Assembly (NCBI GenBank): GCA_910588215.1
Contig: CAJUQJ010000005.1
Location: forward strand, 62,001 to 126,000
Length of the DNA: 64,000 bases
From: an uncultured Lachnospiraceae bacterium
GTDB lineage: Bacteria > Bacillota > Clostridia > Lachnospirales > Lachnospiraceae
Direction: 5' to 3'
Shown: positions 18,669-26,497 of the stretch, piece by piece
Layout of the letters: each line of letters begins with the position of its first letter
Numbering within the stretch: position 1 is the first letter of the stretch
Notes under the pieces: generated by a model
Database searches by the model: none
What the model was told of the DNA's origin: nothing
What the model saw: the letters and a program-made list of their open reading frames with translations, nothing else
Made by a program: the position numbers and the translations under genes

Positions 18669-20542
18669 GTGGAATATGTGGATTTGTAACTAATAAAAAG
18701 GTGACGAAAGATGTATTGAAAGAAATGAATGCAACTTATGATTATAGCGAGGGAGAATACAGGACTGAAGAATTATATGGTTTAAATTCGATGACAGTAG
18801 GATTTGCACAGAGAAAGATGCAAATTGCAGGACGGAGTTCAAAGGCGTATCGGCCAATTGATTCTATAAATAATAGAGTAAGTTGCATAATGGATGGTGA
18901 AATCTTAAATTGTGTTGAGATAAAAGATGAATTGATTGATTATCCGTTTCAAACAGACCAGGATTCAGAAGTAATTATTGCGGCATATATGAAGTGGGGG
19001 ATTGATTTTGTAAAAAAACTAGAGGGAGAATTTGCAATTGCATTATTGGATAGAGAGGATAACAGTGTATATTTAATCAGAGACAGAATGGGAATGCGAC
19101 CATTATATTATTACATGAGCGAAGACGGATCGGTTGTTTTTGCGTCTGAACTGAAGGCAATAATGAAGTATCCAGGTTTTGTGAAACAAATTAATGAGGA
19201 AATACTGGGTAACTATTTTGTTAAGTTATATATAGCGGCTCCATATACAGTATTTAAGAATACCTATAAGTTAAATTCGGGAACGATTTTAAAAGTTGAT
19301 GTACAGAAGACAGAAAAAATTTCCTATTGGGAAATTGCTGAAAATTATAAATCTGCACAAAAAAATCCAGTAGAAAACTACGCAGAGATTAAAAACACTT
19401 TAAAAGAAATTATTAAAAAATCTGTCGAACTTAGAATGAGAGGAACGGTATCGTTAGGTTCGTTTTTGAGCGGAGGATACGATTCAACAGTAATATGTGC
19501 AATTGCGCAAGAAATGTCAGACAAGCCGTTGCCGGTATTTACAGTAGGGTTTGATCAAATTGGGAAGAATGAGGCCGAATTTGCAGAGACGATCGCAAAG
19601 CATTTGGGTTTAAAGCATAAGAAAATATATCTTTCAGAAAAGGAAGTGTTGGAAAAGGTCGATAAAGTTCCTTTTTATTATGATGAACCGTTAGCAGATC
19701 CAGCTGTATTTCCCAATATGTTGTTATCTGAGCTGGCTGGGGGAGAAGTAGGAACTATTATGTCAGGAGAAGGAGGAGATGAGTTATTCGGGGGCTGTGA
19801 AATATATGCAACACTTGAAAATGCGCAGAAATGTAAGCATATAGGAAAAGCACTTCATTTGATAAAAAATATTCCGGGGCTTAGAGAACGTGAGGAATGG
19901 AATAAAATGAAGTTGAAGTATCGTATCGTTTCAGATAATATTACAGAGGATACAAAGACACAGACGGGAATATCCCAATATACAGCAGCGCTGAGTAGGA
20001 TGTTAAACAGAGAACAAAGTGAGTTTTTCTATAACTGGGAATCGAGATATGGTGAGGATCAGTATTCGATTACTAGGATGCTGTTAGACTTAGACACATA
20101 TACGCAGGAAGAATTATCAAAAGTTGACCGGGCCTCAAGGCGTGTTGGATTAAATTCCCGATTTCCTATGTTGGACAGACGAGTCATGGAATTTGCATTT
20201 CGTGTTCCGGGTAAGTATAAAGTAAATAATGGAAACATGAAAATGTTATTAAAAGATATTGCGTATGATTATGTACCGAAAGAAATAATGGATCGTCCCA
20301 AACATGGGTTGGGAATGCCAACAGATAATTGGCTGCGAGGCTCCTTTAAAGAGCAAATGATAGATTGGACGAGTAAAGATTATTTACTAAAACAGGGCAT
20401 TTTTGATCCTGAACATACCAGTGCACTGTTGCAAACATACTTAGTAAATGGAGATGAGGGATTGGGGTCAGGAAATAACTATTCTCAGATATGGTGGCCA
20501 TATTTTATTTTTCAGCAATGGTACGCGGCATATATGATATAA
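18665..20542 (+). CDS. asnB: Asparagine-synthetase-like amidotransferase lacking the catalytic Cys2
   Basis: The 625-residue protein has the two-domain AsnB layout. The synthetase half is intact, with the PP-loop motif SFLSGGYDSTVI near residue 275, GEGGDELFGGCE, and SKVDRASRRVGLNSRFP. The glutaminase half is altered: the protein begins MSGICGF, so Ser stands at position 2 where the family has the nucleophile Cys. The HRGPD motif is missing and the NGEIYN motif reads DGEILN. It may therefore use ammonia rather than glutamine, or activate a carboxylate for another nucleophile. In this cluster the substrate could be a uronic acid or amino-acid-decorated sugar (inference). GAGGG precedes the ATG, which overlaps the previous stop. 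Confidence 0.85.
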   Translation: MSGICGFVTNKKVTKDVLKEMNATYDYSEGEYRTEELYGLNSMTVGFAQRKMQIAGRSSKAYRPIDSINNRVSCIMDGEILNCVEIKDELIDYPFQTDQDSEVIIAAYMKWGIDFVKKLEGEFAIALLDREDNSVYLIRDRMGMRPLYYYMSEDGSVVFASELKAIMKYPGFVKQINEEILGNYFVKLYIAAPYTVFKNTYKLNSGTILKVDVQKTEKISYWEIAENYKSAQKNPVENYAEIKNTLKEIIKKSVELRMRGTVSLGSFLSGGYDSTVICAIAQEMSDKPLPVFTVGFDQIGKNEAEFAETIAKHLGLKHKKIYLSEKEVLEKVDKVPFYYDEPLADPAVFPNMLLSELAGGEVGTIMSGEGGDELFGGCEIYATLENAQKCKHIGKALHLIKNIPGLREREEWNKMKLKYRIVSDNITEDTKTQTGISQYTAALSRMLNREQSEFFYNWESRYGEDQYSITRMLLDLDTYTQEELSKVDRASRRVGLNSRFPMLDRRVMEFAFRVPGKYKVNNGNMKMLLKDIAYDYVPKEIMDRPKHGLGMPTDNWLRGSFKEQMIDWTSKDYLLKQGIFDPEHTSALLQTYLVNGDEGLGSGNNYSQIWWPYFIFQQWYAAYMI

Positions 20543-20616
20543 ATGAGCGCATAGTGCGAGAAGTATAAAATTCACCACAAAGACTATTTCACAAAAGAAG
20601 TAACAGGTCTTACATT

Positions 20617-20643
20617 GGAGAATGCCAAAGCAAGGCATTCTCC
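20617..20643 (+). repeat. Perfect 10-bp hairpin in the leader of the GT11 gene
   Basis: GGAGAATGCC and GGCATTCTCC form a perfect 10-bp stem with a 7-base loop, 44 bases upstream of the chosen GTG start at 20687. No U-run follows, so it is not a classical terminator. It could be a leader structure or part of a dispersed repeat. Confidence 0.6.
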
Positions 20644-20686
20644 GTACGGATTTGAGATTCAGCAGAATGGAATCATGGAGGTTAGA

Positions 20687-21562
20687 GTGGATATCGTTAG
20701 ATTTGCAGGTGGTCTGGGAAATCAGATGTTTCAGTATGCTTTAGTGGAAGCGTTAAGAAACAGAGGACGAGACGTAAGAGCTAACTTAGGATTTTATAAA
20801 AAACATCCTGAATCCGATCCATATTTACTGCCGAATATTTTTACAAATATACAGTTGGAATACGCTTCGGATTCTGAATTTGAAGTTATTAATGCTAGAT
20901 GGCAGGAAGTAAAAAGAAGTGGAAGGGAAAAAGAACTTTGTGGTGATCATGGCGAGAGGTTTTTTTGGGTAGAGAATGTATCAAAAGAACCGTGTACATA
21001 TCAGCCAGATATATTTTTGACTAAAAATTGCACCTTTGTTGGGTATTGGCAGACAGAAAAATATTTTAAAGATATTAGGGATAGTCTACTCTTTAGATTC
21101 AGATTCAATGAGGTAGATTTAGAATTAGAAAAATTTGCCCAGATGATAGCTGATGATGTATATGTTAGTGTACATGTAAGAAGAGGAGACTATTTATTGA
21201 ATCCTGAAATTTATATGGGAATATGTACAAAAGACTATTATTTAAGAGCTATTGAATACATACGAAAAATAGAACCAAATAGCAAACTTATATTCTTTTC
21301 AGATGATTTAGAGTGGGTAAAAGATAACTTTGATATTCCGAATGCTATATATTGCAGTAAGAACTTGTTTGAACATTATGAGGATTGGTATGATATGTAT
21401 TTGATGTCCAAATGTAGACATAATATTATAGCGAACAGCAGTTTTAGCTGGTGGGGAGCTTGGCTAAATCAAAATAAGGAAAAGATAATTGTTGCACCAA
21501 GTAAGTGGATCAGATATGCAAAAACTCCGGATATTTGGTGTGAAGGTTGGGTAAGCCTATAA
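20687..21562 (+). CDS. GT11-family (alpha-1,2-fucosyltransferase-like) glycosyltransferase
   Basis: The protein has hallmarks of glycosyltransferase family 11: FAGGLGNQMFQYALVEAL at the N-terminus, the HVRRGDY motif that binds the GDP-sugar diphosphate, and SSFSWWGAWLNQ near the C-terminus. Members mostly transfer L-fucose from GDP-fucose to galactose in alpha-1,2 linkage; donor and acceptor are not proven here, and no GDP-fucose synthesis genes lie in this window. The start is GTG at 20687, with GGAGG 5 bases upstream; an ATG at 20675 would overlap that site. The region just upstream contains a hairpin and is treated as non-coding. Confidence 0.88.
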   Translation: MDIVRFAGGLGNQMFQYALVEALRNRGRDVRANLGFYKKHPESDPYLLPNIFTNIQLEYASDSEFEVINARWQEVKRSGREKELCGDHGERFFWVENVSKEPCTYQPDIFLTKNCTFVGYWQTEKYFKDIRDSLLFRFRFNEVDLELEKFAQMIADDVYVSVHVRRGDYLLNPEIYMGICTKDYYLRAIEYIRKIEPNSKLIFFSDDLEWVKDNFDIPNAIYCSKNLFEHYEDWYDMYLMSKCRHNIIANSSFSWWGAWLNQNKEKIIVAPSKWIRYAKTPDIWCEGWVSL

Positions 21563-21608
21563 AGATAATGCAAAAGTAAATGCAGGCGGATATTAGTGAG
21601 GGAAGAAA

Positions 21609-23789
21609 ATGAATGCAGATAAGGCATTAAACAATATTATATGTAAATACGACCTTGGAGCGGATTATCCGCAATTTAGAAAGATGCTTTGTGCAAAAGA
21701 GCTAATTCTTGATTGGATGGAGAAGACCGTCAGGGAACATAAGAAGATTTTATGTATTGGAGTTAACAAGGATGATATTAACTTTTTTTCTTTTTTAAGT
21801 AAAGAATATAGCGGTAATTTTTCGTATGTAGAATTTGGTGAGGGGAAAATAGATAAAACGTTGTCTGAAGGATGTGATATGATATGGGTCATTTCACTGA
21901 AGGCTGTATATCTGACATACTGTTTGAAAAAAAATGAAATTGAATATATTGATGTATATGATGAATTGCAAAAATATGGATTAATATTTGAAATTGAGTG
22001 TTATAGGCTTGTGCGTATGCAGGTAGAAGGGATGGTAAATCAGCCGGCTGCAGAGAATATACAGACAGAAATATTTCGGTTAGAGCTAAAGCAGGAAGTA
22101 AGCTCAACGAAAGAAAAAGAGTTTTATTTACGGCAAAGATATTTTTTGGCACTGTATTTGAGAGACTTTGTGTATGCAGAAAAGGTCCTTGCTGAATTGC
22201 TGGAAATTGAGGGAGTAGATAATAAATATATAAAGTCATGGAATGAAATTCAGGAAATACTAGAAAAAATAAAGGACACGTTAAGTAGAAGAACAAAAAA
22301 GGATATCATCATGGTTTGGATGGACGCGCTTGGCTATGATGAGGTAGAGAACATGCCGTATTACGAGCATCTGAAGGAAACTTGCGTCGACTTTGATAAT
22401 GCATATACGATAATGCCGTTTACACGAGAAACTGCGAGAACGATATTCCTTGGCACGAAAGTAATTGATGATGAAGATTATAAGATAGGGCATATAGATA
22501 GAGAGAATAGCAAACTCATTACTTATTTGGAATCCTCAAATTATCTTGTTAAGATTGCAAGCGGAGTAATGCCATTGTTTGACAACAGTCTTAGAGGGAA
22601 CTCTTATACGGAGCACTCTTCAGCGATCAGTCGAATTCTGTGGGATTGCTTATGCTGCATTTTGAATGCGGAGCAACCTCTGTTTTTTCTGGCCCATTCG
22701 TTTGCAGAAATACATGATCGCTTATATGTGAGTATGGAGTTGGCAGACATCCGATCACTTGGTAATGGATATCATCACGGAAAAAAAACACTTGATTGGC
22801 AGTTGGAATATTATATGAATTTCATTGGAAAGGAAGCTGTTTTGATTTTCATGAGCGATCATGGCACGAACGGAAATATTAATATACGTTCCCACGCTAA
22901 TTTGACGATAAAAGGAAAAAATTACAAACACAAAAAGATAAGCGGCATGTTTTCATATGTGAATTTCATTGATCTAATTCGAGAAATATTGGAAAATAGA
23001 GAAATTGGAGAAGAAATAACAACAGATTTTGTGAGTCTGCAGGAATTGCCGGGGTATAATAGGACAGTGGTACGAGAGATTGTTAATGGAACAATTCCTT
23101 TGTGCAATTTATATGCAGGTTACAGAGGGGGGGTTACAAAAGATTATATCTATTTTAAATTAAACACTGGTAATGAGAGGCTGCTGCTTCGTAACAGTAG
23201 AAAAATGCAGTGGGATTATTTTAGTTTTGAAGATGTAATAGAAGATGATTCACAGTTGGAGTATTTTCGTAACATGGTTAAGGAGCGTATGGTGGATGTC
23301 TATTCCGATGAAAAATTTACATATGCGCGTTACTTGTATAAGCTGATTGATAATTGCAGAAAATTTACAATTCAGAGTAATAATATAATAAATACTCTTT
23401 TTGATTCTCTTCGGGAAGGCAATGTGGCTCTTAGAATGGGTGGGGAGAATACAGTGGCTCTCTATTCTATACTATCAATGGAAAATAGAGATAAAATTGT
23501 TTGCTGTATTGACCATAATGAAGAGTGTTTGGCAGCGAGGGTTGGAATTCCGGTTTATTCACCCGATCAAATAAACGAGTTGAATGTAAAATACATAGTT
23601 TTATCTTCAAACAGATGGTTGGAAGAGTTAAAGGAAGAGGCAAAAAAATATAGAAGTGGTATAGAGGTGGTAGATCTTTTTGGGTATTTAGCAGAACAAG
23701 GTATTTATTATGAAGAACATTTTGGGTTATATAGTGTACCAATTCTTTCAGATGAATGCTATGATGTCGGGTTTCCATTGAGTGAATAG
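21609..23789 (+). CDS. Sulfatase/alkaline-phosphatase-fold protein flanked by Rossmann-like modules
   Basis: The middle part (about residues 230-470) fits the sulfatase/phosphoglycerol-transferase fold. IIMVWMDALGYDEV gives the first metal-binding Asp, MPFTRETARTIFLG supplies a Thr nucleophile as in LtaS-type or phosphoethanolamine transferases, and FMSDHGTNGN supplies the Asp-His pair, followed by RSHANLTIKG. A Rossmann-like stretch lies before it (KILCIGVNKDD, near 45) and another after it (LRMGGENTVALYSIL, about 604-700, with CIDHNEECLA and GIPVYSP). Unlike LtaS there is no membrane anchor or signal peptide, so it would work in the cytosol. Probable activity is phosphoryl or sulfuryl ester transfer or hydrolysis on a glycan precursor. 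GAGGGAAG precedes the ATG. Confidence 0.7.
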   Translation: MNADKALNNIICKYDLGADYPQFRKMLCAKELILDWMEKTVREHKKILCIGVNKDDINFFSFLSKEYSGNFSYVEFGEGKIDKTLSEGCDMIWVISLKAVYLTYCLKKNEIEYIDVYDELQKYGLIFEIECYRLVRMQVEGMVNQPAAENIQTEIFRLELKQEVSSTKEKEFYLRQRYFLALYLRDFVYAEKVLAELLEIEGVDNKYIKSWNEIQEILEKIKDTLSRRTKKDIIMVWMDALGYDEVENMPYYEHLKETCVDFDNAYTIMPFTRETARTIFLGTKVIDDEDYKIGHIDRENSKLITYLESSNYLVKIASGVMPLFDNSLRGNSYTEHSSAISRILWDCLCCILNAEQPLFFLAHSFAEIHDRLYVSMELADIRSLGNGYHHGKKTLDWQLEYYMNFIGKEAVLIFMSDHGTNGNINIRSHANLTIKGKNYKHKKISGMFSYVNFIDLIREILENREIGEEITTDFVSLQELPGYNRTVVREIVNGTIPLCNLYAGYRGGVTKDYIYFKLNTGNERLLLRNSRKMQWDYFSFEDVIEDDSQLEYFRNMVKERMVDVYSDEKFTYARYLYKLIDNCRKFTIQSNNIINTLFDSLREGNVALRMGGENTVALYSILSMENRDKIVCCIDHNEECLAARVGIPVYSPDQINELNVKYIVLSSNRWLEELKEEAKKYRSGIEVVDLFGYLAEQGIYYEEHFGLYSVPILSDECYDVGFPLSE

Positions 23790-23821
23790 AAGATAACTAA
23801 TAGCTGAGGGAGGATGGCAGA

Positions 23822-24889
23822 GTGAGTACTTGGATTAGAGGAAAATTGCATCAGTTGGTTAAGGAAGAGTTAAATGCTGGAAAAGAAATCATTATATGCC
23901 CCTATGGTGAGTGGGGAATGCTTCTGGCAGATCTATTAGAAAAGGCATATGGAAGAAAAAATACTATAATTCTGGACAATGGTTTGAGCAAGTATAATCC
24001 AGATATTCATTCCGTAGAAGATTTAAGTAAATATGATACGAAAAATATGACACTCATATTAACTTCTACGAGTGCTAAAAACAGTGAAGAAATTCAAAGC
24101 CAAATTAAAGCACTTGGCATCAATATATGTATAAAGAATATATTGGAGCTGGAAACAGAAGAAAGGTCATATAAAGAATCCTATTTTCGAGATATAAAGA
24201 AAATACTATCCTGTAAGAAGGTGGTAGGTAAGGAGCTTATACGCGTTGGTAGTGGTGAAGGTGATGGCGGATATATTATGATCGATGATTTTGATCATAC
24301 GATGGTGGCTTATAGTTGCGGGATTGGTAATGATGTGTCATGGGATATGGATATTGCTAATAAGGGTATGAAGGTTTTTATGTATGATCATACGATTAGT
24401 CGATTACCTAGGGTACATAATAATTTTATCTTCTATAATTTTGGCATAGGTGAAGGAAGCAAGTGCCTTCCTTTGGGGGAAATTTTAAAGAAGAATGGTC
24501 ATTTGGATAACCGCGATCTTATTCTTAAAATGGATATAGAGGGTGCGGAGTGGGAAGTGTTAAATGATATATCTTCTGATTTGTTGTATAATTTTAAGCA
24601 AATTTCTTTGGAATTACATGATATTTGTAAATGGGAATGGCGGCAAAAAATATTAAAAGTTTTGCAAAAAATACGAATGACACATCAAGCTGTATGGATT
24701 CATGGAAATAATGCAGGTCAGGCCGAGGTTGCGAATGGCATTTTGATACCAAACTTGATAGAAGTTACGTTTGTAAGAAAGGATAGTTATTTACTGATTG
24801 ATGCTGAGTGCGATTTTCCGATGTCATTGGACTTACCCAATTTAAAATATAGGAATGATTTTGAACTAGGCAATTGGGGGGAGGGGTAA
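23822..24889 (+). CDS. FkbM-like methyltransferase with N-terminal Rossmann-like module
   Basis: Residues about 20-115 form a Rossmann-like module (EIIICPYGEWGMLLADLL ... ILDNGLSKYNPDI), ending in a typical LTSTSAKNSEEI helix start. The C-terminal part (140-345) resembles the FkbM methyltransferase family: SCGIGNDVSWDMDIANKG is in the place of the SAM-binding strand, and LKMDIEGAEWEVL is the strongly conserved FkbM motif. FkbM proteins O-methylate sugars or polyketides using S-adenosylmethionine. The start is GTG at 23822, with GGGAGG upstream. The gene lies between the sulfatase-fold and WbsX genes in the same operon. Confidence 0.78.
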   Translation: MSTWIRGKLHQLVKEELNAGKEIIICPYGEWGMLLADLLEKAYGRKNTIILDNGLSKYNPDIHSVEDLSKYDTKNMTLILTSTSAKNSEEIQSQIKALGINICIKNILELETEERSYKESYFRDIKKILSCKKVVGKELIRVGSGEGDGGYIMIDDFDHTMVAYSCGIGNDVSWDMDIANKGMKVFMYDHTISRLPRVHNNFIFYNFGIGEGSKCLPLGEILKKNGHLDNRDLILKMDIEGAEWEVLNDISSDLLYNFKQISLELHDICKWEWRQKILKVLQKIRMTHQAVWIHGNNAGQAEVANGILIPNLIEVTFVRKDSYLLIDAECDFPMSLDLPNLKYRNDFELGNWGEG

Positions 24890-24947
24890 GTTGAACTGTG
24901 CCTGGGCTATTTTGTTGAAAATGCAATTGTAAAGGGTGGGCAATATA

Positions 24948-26450
24948 ATGGAGAAAAAAGTAAGAACGTTATGTATGTATTTGCCACAATTTCACAAAGT
25001 GGCAGAAAATGATCAATGGTGGGGGGAGGGGTTTACAGAGTGGACGACAGTCCGTGGTGCAGAAGCTTTGTTCGAGGGGCATATGCAGCCAATAAAGCCT
25101 TTAAATGATAATTATTATAATCTATTAGATAAGGACACCATGGAATGGCAAGCATCGTTGATGAAAAAGTATGGGATTGACGGACAGTGTTTTTATCACT
25201 ACTATTTTAAGGATGGGCGCCATATTCTGGAGAAACCTGCGGAAAATTTATTGCAGTGGAAAGATATTGATATGCCATTTTGTTTTTGCTGGGCTAATGG
25301 AAGATGGGCCAGAACTTGGAGTAACTTGACGGGCAATTCTTGGGCAGATAAATATGAAGTAAAAGATAAATCGGAAAGTGACGGCGTATTGATCGAGCAA
25401 CGATATGGTAGAGAAGAAGAGTGGCGGGCACATTTTGAATATCTTTTGCCATTTTTTAAAGATGAGCGCTATATAAGAATAGATGGTGCGCCGGTTTTTA
25501 TTTTCTTTGCGGCAGCTTCAATACCGTGTCTACCGCAGATGATTCAATATTGGAATGAATTAGCACATCAGGAAAATTTGAATGGGCTTTATTTTATTGG
25601 GGTAAACACCTCAAAAAAAATAGAAGGATTAAATGCACTAATGTTGTTTGCACCACATATGGTGTGTGAATTTAATGAGCGAATTGATGGAATTGTAAGA
25701 CTGGACTATGATGCGATGTGGAAAAATATCAGTAATGCAGGTATGATTGATGAGCATAAAACCTATTACTGTGCAGTTCCGAATGTAGATGATACACCTA
25801 GAAGAGGCAGGCATGATGGTGTTCTATTTAAAAATTTTACAATAGAAAAATTTTATGATGGCATGTGCAGGATATATGAGAAAAGTATTGCTGCTGGAAA
25901 TGAATTTGTATTTATTAATGCATGGAATGAATGGGGGGAAGGGACTCAGCTAGAACCTGATGAGTATTATGGCTTTTCGAAACTGGAAGCTGTATCTAGA
26001 GCGCAAAAATATGTTTTCGAGAATGATGCGGTTCAAGCTATACAGGAAAATACAGCGCATAACGTTAAAATTGCAAATCAGCCAGATTATACAGTTACTG
26101 CAAAATGTTTTGACTTATGGATGGAACATCGCGAAAAAGGGATAAATATTGCTTCTTATTTGGAGCGCTATGGCATTAAACATATTGCTGTTTATGGATA
26201 TGGAATGTTGGCAAAACATCTAATTCCAGAATTAGAAGGAACAAATATTGTGATTGATTATTTTATTGACAGAAGTAGGAGAAAAAATCCCATAAAATAT
26301 GAGATAAGGTCGGTAGAAGGTAACTTGCCGCCGGTAGATGCGGTGATCGTTACAGTAGTGGATGAATTTGACGGCATTTATCAGATGCTTAGAGAGAGAA
26401 TGAATTGCAAATTCTTTTCGCTATATGAAATAGTCAGTGAACTACCTTAA
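24948..26450 (+). CDS. WbsX-like (GH99-like) glycan protein with C-terminal Rossmann-like module
   Basis: The first 360 residues match the WbsX/glycosyltransferase-WbsX family, a GH99-like TIM barrel: YLPQFHKVAENDQWWGEGF, then FTEWTTV, YHYYFKDGRHILEKP, FCWANGRWARTW and NAWNEWGEGTQLEPD are typical. These proteins are common in O-antigen and capsule loci; whether they cleave or form glycosidic bonds is not settled. Residues about 411-500 are the recurrent module (HIAVYGYGMLAKHLIPEL ... YFIDRSRRKNP). The ATG at 24948 follows AAAGGGTGG with good spacing; a GTG at 24936 lies inside that site and is rejected. Confidence 0.8.
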   Translation: MEKKVRTLCMYLPQFHKVAENDQWWGEGFTEWTTVRGAEALFEGHMQPIKPLNDNYYNLLDKDTMEWQASLMKKYGIDGQCFYHYYFKDGRHILEKPAENLLQWKDIDMPFCFCWANGRWARTWSNLTGNSWADKYEVKDKSESDGVLIEQRYGREEEWRAHFEYLLPFFKDERYIRIDGAPVFIFFAAASIPCLPQMIQYWNELAHQENLNGLYFIGVNTSKKIEGLNALMLFAPHMVCEFNERIDGIVRLDYDAMWKNISNAGMIDEHKTYYCAVPNVDDTPRRGRHDGVLFKNFTIEKFYDGMCRIYEKSIAAGNEFVFINAWNEWGEGTQLEPDEYYGFSKLEAVSRAQKYVFENDAVQAIQENTAHNVKIANQPDYTVTAKCFDLWMEHREKGINIASYLERYGIKHIAVYGYGMLAKHLIPELEGTNIVIDYFIDRSRRKNPIKYEIRSVEGNLPPVDAVIVTVVDEFDGIYQMLRERMNCKFFSLYEIVSELP

Positions 26451-26497
26451 ACAACCAGGATTAAAAGAAGTATGAGTGATGAGAGAGAAGGAAGTAT

